From: Croceitalea dokdonensis DOKDO 023
Lineage (GTDB): Bacteria > Bacteroidota > Bacteroidia > Flavobacteriales > Flavobacteriaceae
Assembly: GCF_001306415.1 (NCBI RefSeq)
Contig: NZ_LDJX01000004.1
Span: 223,501 to 287,500, forward strand
Length of the DNA stretch: 64,000 nucleotides
Reading direction: 5' to 3'
In this document: positions 1 to 8,851 of the stretch, piece after piece
Numbering within the stretch: position 1 is the first letter of the stretch
Layout of the letters: every line of letters begins with the position of its first letter
Notes under the pieces: generated by a model
Told to the model about the DNA's origin: nothing
The model's input: the letters and a program-made list of their open reading frames with translations, nothing else
Databases searched by the model: none
Position numbers and translations under genes: made by a program

Positions 1-1
1 A

Positions 2-655
2 ACGCAATTTTTTTTAGTCCTCCTTAGTTTTGTTCTTACGGGCACCGCTAGCTACGGGCAAAAAAATATTTATGAAAGCAGAAGGTTTGATGAGTTAACA
101 GCAGACCACCAAGTATTGGCCATAGTGCCGTTTTTAACCCAGCTGAACCTTAAAGAGAAAATCTCCACAGAGGACAATAGACAACTGGCAGAACGAGAGG
201 GCTATGCGGTACAGGACGCCTTGGAAGGTTATTTTTCCAGACGTAAGAAAAAGAAGCGATTCAACGTAGCGTTCCAAAACACCAAAAATACCAACGCCAT
301 TCTGGCCCAAAACAACATCACCTATGCCAATATTGATGTGTTTACCACCAAACAGCTCGCTGCTATTTTGGGGGTGGATGGGATTATAAGTGGCAGCATA
401 GACCTAAACATTCTTCTGTCCAAAGGCGTCTCTACGGAATTTAGTTTTTTTGATTATTTCAACGAGGATAGTGACTATGGCCGTATCGGCATCAAAATAA
501 GTGACGGCCCCACCGGTAAACTCCTTTGGCGCTATGAAAAAGAAATCAACAAAAAAACGGGTAAAAACACTTCTGAGCTTATTGACCGCATGATGAAACT
601 TGCGGCAAAAAAATTCCCATACGACAAGGAAAGAAAGCGCAAAAAGAAAAAATAA
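2..655 (+). CDS. Secreted protein of unknown function, 5' end cut by window edge
   Basis: The frame is open from base 2, so the true start lies upstream of the window. The first visible residues are hydrophobic and end in a signal-peptidase-like site (TGTASYG then QKN), so the protein is probably exported. The mature part has a compact alpha/beta-looking domain with the phrases LAIVPFL and AAILGVDGIISGSI, and ends in a very basic tail of Lys and Arg. The pattern of a strand, a variable loop and then a 'GVDGIISGSI' strand recalls CsgG/LpoB-like lipoprotein folds, but this is a weak impression and I assign no function. It faces the cysteine desulfurase gene convergently. Confidence 0.75.
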   Translation, partial: TQFFLVLLSFVLTGTASYGQKNIYESRRFDELTADHQVLAIVPFLTQLNLKEKISTEDNRQLAEREGYAVQDALEGYFSRRKKKKRFNVAFQNTKNTNAILAQNNITYANIDVFTTKQLAAILGVDGIISGSIDLNILLSKGVSTEFSFFDYFNEDSDYGRIGIKISDGPTGKLLWRYEKEINKKTGKNTSELIDRMMKLAAKKFPYDKERKRKKKK

Positions 656-759
656 GAAAAGCTTTTAGGTCAATACGATGTAACCCGGCCACACAATTCC
701 AATCACCTACGCACATTAAGATTAAATAGGGCCTATGTTGGCCGACCAAGTTGGCAGCT

Positions 760-1908
760 TTAGGAGGTTGAAAATTCCTTTAAGACCTTCACGGTGTATT
801 CTAGCTCCTCTTTGGTATTGTATTTTGAGAACGAAAAACGAAGTGATGGTTTTTGGAGTTCTTTCTCTGGTAATATGGCGGTAAGCACATGGGAACCCAT
901 AGTGCTCCCAGATTGGCAGGCACTACCTTTGGAACAGGCAATACCTTTTAGATCCAGATGAAAAAGAAGCATTAATGATTTTTGCGCATCAAAAGGCAGA
1001 CGGACATTCGTCAGTGTATAAGTACTATGATCCAAGTCTCCAGAATACCCATTGAAGGCGACCTCTGGCAGTTCTTCTTTAAGCCGTTTTATAAAGTATG
1101 ATTTTAACCCGCTGACATACGCTCTTTCCGCAGCCAGGTTATCATAAGCGGCAATAAAAGCTTCCTCTAATCCTACAATATTATGAAAGGGCTCCGTTCC
1201 CGCACGGGCACCACGCTCTTGGGAACCGCCAAAAATCATGGGACGCAGGCCTGAGGTTTTCCTGATGTAGGCAAACCCCACTCCTTTTGGACCATGGAAC
1301 TTATGCGCGGCCGCGGTTAAAAAATCAACTTGGGTCTTTTCAAGGTCCCACTCAAAATGCCCAACGGATTGGACGGTATCAGAATGTAGTAAGGCGCCAT
1401 ATTCCTTGCAAATATCCACTAGCTCATCCATATCAATGATATTTCCAAGCTCATTGTTTACGTGCATTAAGCTCACTAGTTTTTTATGGTCATCCGCAGC
1501 CAATAACGTGCGTAGATGGTTAGAATCAGGATTGCCAAAACCGTCTAACTTTACATAAGAAACCTGAATGCCACACTCCTTTTCCAATTCCTGGGCAGTA
1601 TGGAGTACGGCATGGTGTTCTATTGGCGAGGTGATGATTGTTTGCACCCCTAGGTCCCGTACCGCACAACGCAATATCATATTGTCCGCTTCCGTGCCAC
1701 CGGAGGTGAAGATAATTTCTGAAGGTTGGGCATTGAGGTATTTTGCAATGGTCTTCCTTGCCTTTTCTATTGCTGTTTTGGCAGAACGCCCAAAACTATG
1801 GGTAGAAGATGGGTTACCGTAAAATGTGGCCAAGGCATATTGCATTTTGGTGATGACCTCCGGCCTTACCTGGGTAGTGGCCGCATTATCTAAATAAACC
1901 TTTTCCAT
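760..1908 (-). CDS. Cysteine desulfurase (IscS/NifS family)
   Basis: This PLP enzyme removes sulfur from cysteine as a persulfide for Fe-S cluster or thio-cofactor assembly in the cytosol. The N-terminus has the family phrase YLDNAATT, the PLP lysine lies in AAAHKFHGPKG, and the active-site cysteine loop is ACSKGSACQSG near the C-terminus. At 382 residues the length is normal. I start at the ATG at 1908, directly before EKVYLDNAATT; an in-frame ATG 30 bases upstream would add a short tail not usual in the family. No scaffold or suf genes are adjacent, so whether it serves Fe-S assembly or tRNA thiolation cannot be told from context. The lipoprotein gene at 2023 is divergent. Confidence 0.93.
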   Translation of the reverse strand: MEKVYLDNAATTQVRPEVITKMQYALATFYGNPSSTHSFGRSAKTAIEKARKTIAKYLNAQPSEIIFTSGGTEADNMILRCAVRDLGVQTIITSPIEHHAVLHTAQELEKECGIQVSYVKLDGFGNPDSNHLRTLLAADDHKKLVSLMHVNNELGNIIDMDELVDICKEYGALLHSDTVQSVGHFEWDLEKTQVDFLTAAAHKFHGPKGVGFAYIRKTSGLRPMIFGGSQERGARAGTEPFHNIVGLEEAFIAAYDNLAAERAYVSGLKSYFIKRLKEELPEVAFNGYSGDLDHSTYTLTNVRLPFDAQKSLMLLFHLDLKGIACSKGSACQSGSTMGSHVLTAILPEKELQKPSLRFSFSKYNTKEELEYTVKVLKEFSTS

Positions 1909-2022
1909 ATGCCATATTGAATTTTCAAAACTTGCCAAAAATAGCCATTATTGCGTTAATTTCATTTTAATATTTGCGCCAACCCCATAAAAGAAAACGG
2001 CTTTTCCCGTAACTTTATGCCC

Positions 2023-2532
2023 ATGAAAAAAATAGCTTTAGCGCTTTTGGGATTTTGTTGGTTGATTGTTGGTTGTGACGACGGGGACCTGCAAATTGAG
2101 ACCCTTGATTTTGATGACACCAGCGTACAGAGCTGTAGCCCGTTGACCACCTCTACTAGGGTATTTTTTAAAATCAACCAGGATGAAGCGTTAATTCTAC
2201 AATTGGCCAGTGGCCTATTACGGAACGAAGTAAGCACCGATACGATACAGAGTCCCATAAGCACCTCTGGCTCACAATTATTCTACCGCGTTTTTTCCGA
2301 AACTGTAAATTCCTCTTATTTTTGCTCCCTTTTCCCACCCGTGGAACCCAGTGTCCTAGAACAAATATCCGCGCAGGGAGGCCAAGTGCTCATTACCACA
2401 ACCGCTGTGGACAGCCTTGAATTTCTGCACAACATAAAACTGCAGGGGCTGGTTTTGGAAAATAGTTTGGGAGAACAAATTATCGACCAAACCGTTTCGG
2501 ATTTTGGTACGGTAACCACATCGGCCAACTAA
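2023..2532 (+). CDS. Hypothetical lipoprotein
   Basis: The product is about 169 residues. It begins with a short basic start (MKK), a hydrophobic stretch and a lipobox-like end at IVGC followed by DDGD, so it is probably a lipid-anchored envelope protein; acidic residues right after the Cys are common in exported flavobacterial lipoproteins. The rest is strand-rich with no motif I recognise. I prefer the ATG at 2023 (MKKIALAL); the ATG six bases upstream adds only Met-Pro. Its stop overlaps the stop of the convergent Smr gene by about three bases, so the two messages must read through each other's ends. Function unknown. Confidence 0.75.
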   Translation: MKKIALALLGFCWLIVGCDDGDLQIETLDFDDTSVQSCSPLTTSTRVFFKINQDEALILQLASGLLRNEVSTDTIQSPISTSGSQLFYRVFSETVNSSYFCSLFPPVEPSVLEQISAQGGQVLITTTAVDSLEFLHNIKLQGLVLENSLGEQIIDQTVSDFGTVTTSAN

Positions 2533-3068
2533 ACATTCTGGTAAACGTAGACCTCCGTGGCGCCCAGACCGTATTTTTGGTAATCCGCATCGTAAAAATC
2601 CACCGGATATTTTTTAAACAGGTAGATGAGTTCCTCCTTTAAAACACCCTCGCCAATGCCATGGATAAACACGATTTTTTGGATTTTTTTGGAAATGGCA
2701 AATTCCAATTGGCGCTCGGCGGTTTCCAATTGCAGGTTCAGCATATCAAAATTGCTCATTCCCCTTACGGAAGTTGTTAATTGGTGAATGTGCAAATCCA
2801 CTTCCATTTTGGGCTCATTCCGCTTTTTAGGCTTTACAGTAGGGCCCTTAGCACGTTTTTTGGTTTCCTTTTCCTTAACCATTTGTGCTACCTCAAAATT
2901 AGTGACCTGTATGTCATTTCCCCGTTTTACCAATTGTTTGCGCAAAAGCTCAAACTCAAAACCATCAACATCCGTTAGGGTAACCGTATCCTTGTTCAAT
3001 GCCGTTACGGTTCCCACAATGGCATCGTCCAAAACTTCAACTTGATCTCCTAGTTTAAAAGTGGTCAT
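2529..3068 (-). CDS. Smr-domain protein with N-terminal DUF2027-like region
   Basis: The N-terminal 50 residues look like a small beta domain (KLGDQVEVLDD, GTVTAL), followed by a basic linker. The C-terminal half carries the Smr signature: EVDLHIHQL near residue 90 and FIHGIGEGVL near 135, matching the DLH and HGxG motifs. Smr domains, also found at the end of MutS2, bind nucleic acid and some are nucleases; they can act in recombination control or ribosome rescue. This stand-alone protein is 179 residues and is typical of Bacteroidota. I infer a nucleic-acid role but not a specific pathway. Convergent with the lipoprotein gene. Confidence 0.85.
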   Translation of the reverse strand: MTTFKLGDQVEVLDDAIVGTVTALNKDTVTLTDVDGFEFELLRKQLVKRGNDIQVTNFEVAQMVKEKETKKRAKGPTVKPKKRNEPKMEVDLHIHQLTTSVRGMSNFDMLNLQLETAERQLEFAISKKIQKIVFIHGIGEGVLKEELIYLFKKYPVDFYDADYQKYGLGATEVYVYQNV

Positions 3069-3157
3069 GTATTGCGTTGTTTACAGAAAAACGGAGGTTT
3101 GCCATTCCAGTATTCAAAAATAGTAGTATTTTGACGACCTAAAGTGAAATTTAAGAC

Positions 3158-3475
3158 ATGATAAACAATCTTTTGGGCCTTTACCTGGGCATTCAGGATT
3201 ATATGCTGCCCTGTTTGAGCAAGCAGTTGTTTGGATTGGATTGTCCTGGTTGTGGCCTGCAGCGCTCCTTGGTTTTTTTGGCAAAAGGGGAATTTAAGGC
3301 TGCTTTTGATATGTATCCGGCTATTTATGCGATTTTGGCTTTGGCTTTCTTCTTGGTATTCGATATGTTGGTCAAACCAAAAAACGGGTATCCCATTAAA
3401 ATTTTCCTTTCCGTTGTTACGGTGGGTAGCATTGTTTTGAGCTATATCTTGAAAATGAACAATTATTTCAACTAA
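3158..3475 (+). CDS. DUF2752 small membrane protein
   Basis: A 105-residue protein with the DUF2752 hallmark CPGCGLQRSL near residue 30, where a Cys pair sits in a membrane-proximal loop, and two further hydrophobic segments. The biochemical role of the family is not established. It is followed at 16 bases by two CCC-motif membrane proteins on the same strand, so the three are probably co-transcribed and end at the terminator at 4193. The neighbourhood of tiny cysteine-bearing membrane proteins is common in flavobacteria. Confidence 0.88.
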   Translation: MINNLLGLYLGIQDYMLPCLSKQLFGLDCPGCGLQRSLVFLAKGEFKAAFDMYPAIYAILALAFFLVFDMLVKPKNGYPIKIFLSVVTVGSIVLSYILKMNNYFN

Positions 3476-3491
3476 ATAAACAATTTAAATT

Positions 3492-3830
3492 ATGGAACAA
3501 GAAAAATTACCAAACTCCACGCTGGTTCTCGTATTTGGTATCCTGTCCCTAGTAACATTTTGTTGCTACGGTATTTTCGGGGTATTATTTGGATTATTGG
3601 CCATTATCCTAGGAAACGCGGCATTAAAAAAGCATAAGGAAAATCCAGGTATGTATATAGGGGAAGGCAATGCCAAAATCGGTAGGATTTTGGGCATCCT
3701 AGGTTTAATACTGGGCTTAGCTCTTATCTTATTTGTAGTTTGGCTGATTTCCATTATTGGTTGGGATGTGATAATGACAAATGACCAAGAATTGATACAA
3801 GAAAAACTCAATGAGTATTTAAATCAGTAG
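3492..3830 (+). CDS. CCC-motif small membrane protein (paralogue 1)
   Basis: The 112-residue product has a hydrophobic segment ending in a Cys pair (LVTFCCYGIFG) near residue 27, a basic loop with ENPGMY, and a second long hydrophobic segment. This architecture matches the Bacteroidota family called CCC-motif membrane protein, whose role is unknown. The next gene has the same layout with different sequence, so the two look like a tandem duplication. It lies 16 bases after the DUF2752 gene and 7 before its paralogue. Confidence 0.82.
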   Translation: MEQEKLPNSTLVLVFGILSLVTFCCYGIFGVLFGLLAIILGNAALKKHKENPGMYIGEGNAKIGRILGILGLILGLALILFVVWLISIIGWDVIMTNDQELIQEKLNEYLNQ

Positions 3831-3837
3831 ACGGGTT

Positions 3838-4155
3838 ATGGCGGAATACCAACAACCCCTACCGGAAGCCAGTACCATTTTAACCATGGGTATTTTGTCC
3901 ATAGTGTTGACCTTATTCTGCTGTGGCCCTTTTGGTGGGATATTTGGAATTATTGGACTGGTTAAGGCAAAAACAGCAGAACGCCTTATCAATGAAAACC
4001 CGGGACAGTATACGGATGTTAGCAACGTAAAGACAGGCAAGCTGCTGTCTTACATAGGCATCGCCTTTGCAGTCATTTACCTGTTCCTTGTCATCCTATA
4101 TTTTGGTACGATCGCAGCAATTTTGGCCAGTGGTGATTTTGACTCTTTACAGTAA
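3838..4155 (+). CDS. CCC-motif small membrane protein (paralogue 2)
   Basis: The 105-residue product repeats the plan of its upstream neighbour: hydrophobic helix with a Cys pair (LFCCGPFGGIFG), a loop containing the shared ENPGQY, then a second transmembrane segment. The conserved ENPG(M/Q)Y loop in both supports a common origin. It is the last gene before the hairpin at 4193. Function unknown. Confidence 0.82.
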   Translation: MAEYQQPLPEASTILTMGILSIVLTLFCCGPFGGIFGIIGLVKAKTAERLINENPGQYTDVSNVKTGKLLSYIGIAFAVIYLFLVILYFGTIAAILASGDFDSLQ

Positions 4156-4192
4156 TTGATAAAGCGCAGCTTAAACAACACCACATCTTTCA

Positions 4193-4230
4193 AAAAACCC
4201 CGTCCAACATTAGTGCTGGACGGGGTTTTT
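4193..4230. terminator. Bidirectional intrinsic terminator
   Basis: A perfect 14-base inverted repeat (AAAAACCCCGTCCA and its complement) surrounds a 10-base loop. The A-run on the left and T-run on the right let it work for the CCC-motif operon on + and for recQ on -, whose stop is only 27 bases away. Confidence 0.9.
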
Positions 4231-4256
4231 ATAAATCGCAATCGTTCCATCCTTTT

Positions 4257-6458
4257 CTAATTGGCCACCTCGCTCATAAATTTTAAGCGATAAATACGCA
4301 GTTCTTCTTCCTCGTAATCACCATCAAACTCTTCAATGGCCTCATCTATGGAATCGGATTCCGCTTCCAAGAAATAATCATGGATTTCTTCCTGCTGATC
4401 TTCATCCAAAACCTCATCCACCCAATAGGAAAGATTCAATTTTGTACCACTAAAGACAATTTGTTCCATTTCCTTAATCAATTGATCAAGGGCTATGCCT
4501 TTTGCCGCAGCAATATCGTCAAGGGGAAGTTTACGGTCCACATTTTGAATGATGTAAAGCTTTAAGGCAGAATTGGCGCCCGTACTTTTAACCACCAGGT
4601 CATCTGGCCTAATAATTTCATGTTCCTCCACATAACTGGAGATAAGGGCAATAAATGGTTTTCCGTACTTCTTGGCCTTTCCCTCCCCCACTCCATGGAT
4701 GTTTAATAATTCTTCTGCGGTAATGGGGTACTTTAGGGCCATATCATCCAAAGATGGATCTTGGAAAACAACAAAGGGTGGCACATCATATTTTTTGGCC
4801 TCCTTTTTTCGAAGGTCTTTCAGTAATTTTAACAACTTCTCGTCCGCAGCACCGCCGGCTGACTTTGCCGCCGTAACAATGGCATCGTTGTTGGCCTCAC
4901 TATACACATGGTCCTTGGTCATCATAAAGGACTCTGGTGCCGCTATAAAAGCAGTTCCCATTGCGGTGAGATGGAGTACCCCATATTGTTCAATTTCCTT
5001 TTTCAAGAGCCCAGCCACCAATACCTGTCTTGTCAAAGCCATCCAATAAGCCTCTTCCTTGTCATCACCAATACCAAAAAACTCCTTTTCCTGTACCTTA
5101 TGTGCGGAAATTAAGGCATTTGTCTTGCCTACCAAGACCTTTACAATTTCCTTTGTCTTGAACTTTTCTAGCGTACCTTGGACCACCGTTAACAGTTTAA
5201 CCACATCCTCCTTGGCCTCCACTTTGGGCTTTGGGTTTCTGGCATTGTCATCCATATCCGCACCGTCACCGTGCACCTCATCAAACTCCTCGCCAAAGTA
5301 GTGTAGGATAAACTTGCGCCTGGACATGGAGGTTTCCGCATAGGCAACAATCTCCTGTAGCAGGGCATTGCCCACTTCCTGCTCCGCCACGGGCTTGTTG
5401 GACATAAATTTCTCCAACTTTTCCACGTCCTTGTAAGCGTAATAGGCCAAACAGTGCCCCTCACCACCATCACGCCCGGCGCGTCCCGTCTCCTGATAGT
5501 AACTTTCTATACTCTTAGGAATATCATGATGTATCACAAAACGTACATCCGGTTTATCTATCCCCATCCCAAACGCTATGGTGGCTACCACAACGTCCAC
5601 ATCTTCCATCAAGAACATATCTTGGTACTTTGATCGGGTTTTGGCATCAAAACCTGCATGATATGGAACGGCACTTACACCATTTACTTGTAAAACCTGT
5701 GCAAGCTCTTCCACACGTTTTCGGCTCAAACAATAAATAATTCCAGATTTACCTTCATTCTGCTTCACGAAACGAATAATATCAGCATCTACATTTTTTG
5801 TCTTTGGACGTACTTCATAAAACAGATTGGGCCTATTAAAGGAGGCTTTAAACACCTTGGCGTTGGTCATTGCCAAATTTTTGATGATGTCTTCCTGCAC
5901 TTTTGGGGTGGCCGTGGCGGTTAGACCAATAATTGGGATATCATCATCAAAGCGGCTAATGATACTTTTTAGGTTGCGGTATTCCGGTCTAAAATCATGG
6001 CCCCATTCAGAAATACAGTGCGCTTCATCCACGGCCACAAAAGAAAGAGGCACCGTTTGTAGGAAATTAACATATTCCTCCTTAGTCAAGGATTCCGGGG
6101 CAACATACAATAGCTTGGTGATACCATTGCTAATGTCTGACATTACTTGGCGCACCTCTGTTTTGTTAAGACTGGAATTTAAGACATGGGCAATTCCATG
6201 CTCCGCAGAAACGCCACGTATGGCGTCTACTTGATTCTTCATCAATGCAATGAGCGGCGAGACCACAATGGCCGTTCCCTCTTGCATAATAGCTGGTAGT
6301 TGGTAACATAAGGATTTACCACCGCCGGTGGGCATAATGACAAAGGTATCGTTGCGGTCCAATATATTTTGTATGACCTCTTCCTGTAACCCTTTAAACT
6401 TTGAGAAACCAAAGTACTTCTTTAAAGAGGCATGAAGATCGTATGTGGTAGCACCCAT
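4257..6458 (-). CDS. recQ: ATP-dependent DNA helicase RecQ
   Basis: A 3'-5' DNA helicase acting in recombination repair. Visible motifs in order: Walker A MPTGGGKS (about residues 42-49), DEAH (144-147) inside VDEAHCISEWGHDFRPEY, and motif VI QETGRAGRDG (about 322-331). After these come an RQC-like winged region, an HRDC-like segment with ITAEELLNIHGVGEGKA, and a C-terminal helix-turn-helix-like part with an acidic tail. The length of 733 residues is longer than the E. coli protein (about 610). I start at the ATG at 6458 (MGATTYDLH); a longer in-frame start adds 15 poorly conserved residues. The zinc-binding module after the helicase core lacks all four cysteines (see findings). Divergent from kdsD. 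Confidence 0.95.
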   Translation of the reverse strand: MGATTYDLHASLKKYFGFSKFKGLQEEVIQNILDRNDTFVIMPTGGGKSLCYQLPAIMQEGTAIVVSPLIALMKNQVDAIRGVSAEHGIAHVLNSSLNKTEVRQVMSDISNGITKLLYVAPESLTKEEYVNFLQTVPLSFVAVDEAHCISEWGHDFRPEYRNLKSIISRFDDDIPIIGLTATATPKVQEDIIKNLAMTNAKVFKASFNRPNLFYEVRPKTKNVDADIIRFVKQNEGKSGIIYCLSRKRVEELAQVLQVNGVSAVPYHAGFDAKTRSKYQDMFLMEDVDVVVATIAFGMGIDKPDVRFVIHHDIPKSIESYYQETGRAGRDGGEGHCLAYYAYKDVEKLEKFMSNKPVAEQEVGNALLQEIVAYAETSMSRRKFILHYFGEEFDEVHGDGADMDDNARNPKPKVEAKEDVVKLLTVVQGTLEKFKTKEIVKVLVGKTNALISAHKVQEKEFFGIGDDKEEAYWMALTRQVLVAGLLKKEIEQYGVLHLTAMGTAFIAAPESFMMTKDHVYSEANNDAIVTAAKSAGGAADEKLLKLLKDLRKKEAKKYDVPPFVVFQDPSLDDMALKYPITAEELLNIHGVGEGKAKKYGKPFIALISSYVEEHEIIRPDDLVVKSTGANSALKLYIIQNVDRKLPLDDIAAAKGIALDQLIKEMEQIVFSGTKLNLSYWVDEVLDEDQQEEIHDYFLEAESDSIDEAIEEFDGDYEEEELRIYRLKFMSEVAN

Positions 6459-6587
6459 AGGTTGTAATCCGTTAAAGAATAATATTAATGGCACCGGCAG
6501 CACGAAAGATTAAAGTGTCTACTTAATTTCGTGTTTTGCAGTGTGCCATTTTATTGTAAATGCAAGATGAAAACAGTTATGTTTGTT

Positions 6588-6595
6588 TAATTTTG
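6588..6595 (+). promoter_or_regulatory. Possible promoter -7 element for kdsD operon
   Basis: TAATTTTG fits the Bacteroidota -7 consensus TAnnTTTG. No TTG lies at the ideal upstream distance, so this is a weak call. It sits 60 bases before the TTG start of kdsD. Confidence 0.3.
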
Positions 6596-6654
6596 TATTC
6601 TTAAAGATAATACATTCTTTTAGGTTCACAACCGTAATAACGATTTAGCATACT

Positions 6655-7620
6655 TTGAACAACAGGCTCTCTATTCTCGATATCGCTAAAAACACCATTA
6701 AAAATGAGGGTAATGCTATTACCAACCTAGCGGAACTTTTGGATGAAAATTTTGAAAATGCGGTGCACTGTATTTTAAAATCCAAAGGGCGTGTGGTCAT
6801 TACGGGCGTTGGTAAAAGCGCATTGATCGCCACTAAAATTGTGGCCACTTTTAATAGCACAGGGACTCCAGCCATTTTTATGCATGCGGCCGATGCCATT
6901 CACGGGGATTTAGGCACAATCCTTAAGGACGATGTGGTCATTTGCATCTCCAAAAGCGGCAATACCGAGGAAATTAAAATGTTACTGCCCTTGATCAAAA
7001 GGGGAAATAATACCCTGATCGGATTAACTGGAAATCTAGATTCTGCCTTGGCGAAACGGTGTGACCATGTCATCAATGTGTATGTGGAAAAAGAGGCGTG
7101 CCCCAATAACTTGGCCCCCACTACCAGCACAACGGCCCAATTGGTAATGGGCGATGCCTTGGCCATTTGTCTGCTCCAACTTAAGGGTTTTAGCAGTGCG
7201 GACTTTGCCAAATACCACCCTGGCGGCTCTTTAGGAAAGAAGTTATACCTCCGTGTTTCTGATATTGTGGAAAACAACCAAAAGCCGGCAGTACGTTCAG
7301 AGGCAAAGGTAAAGGAGGTCATCGTTGAAATCTCTGAAAAGATGTTAGGGGTCACCGCGGTGATGGAGGATGACAAGGTAGTGGGCATTGTGACCGATGG
7401 CGATATTAGAAGAATGTTAAACCGTCATGAAAATATTGGCGGTCTAACGGCCAGGGATATCATGACCAGCAACCCTAAGTTTATCCATTCCGATGCGCTT
7501 GCCGTAAAAGCCTTGGATACCATGCAAGACCTTGGCATCTCCCAGCTGTTGGTCATTGATGGGGAGGACTACCGGGGTGTAGTACATATTCATAATTTGA
7601 TAAAAGAAGGGATTCTGTAA
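6655..7620 (+). CDS. kdsD: Arabinose-5-phosphate isomerase (KdsD/KpsF family)
   Basis: Converts ribulose 5-phosphate to arabinose 5-phosphate, the first step towards the Kdo sugar of the LPS inner core; cytosolic. The N-terminal SIS domain shows GRVVITGVGKSALIATK and SKSGNTEEI, and the linker has FAKYHPGGSLGKKL, typical of KpsF. Two CBS domains follow (VVGIVTDGDIRRM; ISQLLVIDG). The 321-residue length is normal. The start is a TTG: an in-frame stop lies just upstream at 6646 and the first in-frame ATG would delete half the SIS domain. The stop codon shares a base with the tatC start (TAATG), so translation is coupled. Confidence 0.94.
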   Translation: MNNRLSILDIAKNTIKNEGNAITNLAELLDENFENAVHCILKSKGRVVITGVGKSALIATKIVATFNSTGTPAIFMHAADAIHGDLGTILKDDVVICISKSGNTEEIKMLLPLIKRGNNTLIGLTGNLDSALAKRCDHVINVYVEKEACPNNLAPTTSTTAQLVMGDALAICLLQLKGFSSADFAKYHPGGSLGKKLYLRVSDIVENNQKPAVRSEAKVKEVIVEISEKMLGVTAVMEDDKVVGIVTDGDIRRMLNRHENIGGLTARDIMTSNPKFIHSDALAVKALDTMQDLGISQLLVIDGEDYRGVVHIHNLIKEGIL

Positions 7621-8456
7621 TGGCAAAAGTGGCAAAAAACCCTGACGAAATGTCCTTTTTGGATCATTTGGAAGAATTGCGATGGCATTTAATCCGCTCT
7701 GTGCTTGCTGTAGTGTTGATTGCTTGTGTGGCATTTTTTATGAAGGATTTTATTTTTGATACGGTCATTTTCGGTCCAAAAAAAATGGACTTTCCCACCT
7801 ACCGCTTCTTCTGTAATATCGCTACCTTTTTTGGGATTACCTCAGAGTTCTGTGCAGATACCCTACCGTTCACTATCCAAAACCGGACAATGGCCGGCCA
7901 ATTTTCAGCACATATTTGGACCTCTATTTGGGCAGGCTTTATTGTGGGGTTCCCCTATGTTTTGTGGGAAGTGTGGCGTTTTATCAGTCCTGGTCTGCAC
8001 CAAAATGAACGTAAGCACTCCAGGGGTTTTATTCTCGTGGCATCCCTTTTGTTTTTTATAGGAGTATTGTTTGGATATTACGTAGTTGCGCCTTTATCGA
8101 TTAATTTTTTAGGCACCTATCAAGTAAGTCAGGAGGTATCCAACGAAATTGACATTAGTTCGTTCATAGCCACGGTCCGGGCATCGGTCATTGCATGTGG
8201 GGTCATGTTTGAACTTCCTATCATTATTTATTTTCTGACCAAAGTGGGGCTGGTAACCCCAGAAATATTGAAGAAATACCGTAAAATTGCCTTAGTGGTG
8301 GTCCTTATCTTATCTGCGGTGATCACACCGCCAGATGTGGCCAGCCAAATTGTGGTATCCATTCCGGTACTTATTTTATATCAAGTCAGTATTTATATTT
8401 CTAAACTGGTCATCAAGCGTGACGCAAAGAGAGAAGCCAAAAAATATGCAAAATAA
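7620..8456 (+). CDS. tatC: Sec-independent protein translocase TatC
   Basis: The integral-membrane receptor of the twin-arginine pathway, which exports folded proteins. The N-terminal signature FLDHLEELRWHLIRS (residues 13-27) and WEVWRFISPGLHQNERK after the second membrane segment are diagnostic, and six hydrophobic segments can be drawn. A longer periplasmic loop between the first two helices (residues about 50-90) seems to be a Bacteroidota trait. No tatA is adjacent. The ATG overlaps the kdsD stop by one base, and the 3' end overlaps the next gene by 11 bases, so this is one transcription unit. Confidence 0.95.
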   Translation: MAKVAKNPDEMSFLDHLEELRWHLIRSVLAVVLIACVAFFMKDFIFDTVIFGPKKMDFPTYRFFCNIATFFGITSEFCADTLPFTIQNRTMAGQFSAHIWTSIWAGFIVGFPYVLWEVWRFISPGLHQNERKHSRGFILVASLLFFIGVLFGYYVVAPLSINFLGTYQVSQEVSNEIDISSFIATVRASVIACGVMFELPIIIYFLTKVGLVTPEILKKYRKIALVVVLILSAVITPPDVASQIVVSIPVLILYQVSIYISKLVIKRDAKREAKKYAK

Positions 8457-8796
8457 CGTAGAGGAGTTCAATGCCTACAGGGCAAAAATGAACGATAAAT
8501 TGCTTGCGGAAAACAACAAGCTCATCAAACGTATTTTTAATTTGGACACCAACGCATTTATGCCCGGTGCCCTAGATGTTAAGACCAAAGAATTGTTAGG
8601 TCTGGTGGCCTCTGCCGTGATGCGTTGTGATGATTGCGTAAAGTACCATTTAGAGAGCTCCAAAAAAAGTGGGGCCAATAAAGAAGAGGTGATGGAAACC
8701 TTGGGCATTGCCACCCTTATTGGCGGTACCATTGTTATCCCGCATCTTAGAAGGGCCTACGAATATTGGGAAAACCTTGAAGCCACGGAACTCTAA
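8446..8796 (+). CDS. Carboxymuconolactone decarboxylase / AhpD-like protein
   Basis: A 116-residue all-helical protein with the AhpD-type redox motif CDDCVKYH (Cys61, Cys64, His68) in the expected helix. Family members are either thiol-peroxidase partners or decarboxylases; the CxxC and His favour a redox role. I start at the ATG at 8446, which overlaps the end of tatC by 11 bases and leaves a typical N-terminus (EEFNAYRAKMN). The frame is open further upstream inside tatC, but that would be an unlikely extension. Confidence 0.88.
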   Translation: MQNNVEEFNAYRAKMNDKLLAENNKLIKRIFNLDTNAFMPGALDVKTKELLGLVASAVMRCDDCVKYHLESSKKSGANKEEVMETLGIATLIGGTIVIPHLRRAYEYWENLEATEL

Positions 8797-8818
8797 ATTA
8801 TTCCCAAAGGCATTTTCA

Positions 8819-8843
8819 TTGAATATGAATATGTTTAGATTTG
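8819..8843 (+). promoter_or_regulatory. Possible internal promoter for lptB
   Basis: TTG (8819-8821) and TAGATTTG (8836-8843) match the Bacteroidota promoter parts, but the 14-base spacing is shorter than usual and the -7 element is only 8 bases from the lptB start. Could give a nearly leaderless message. Confidence 0.3.
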
Positions 8844-8851
8844 AATACTAG

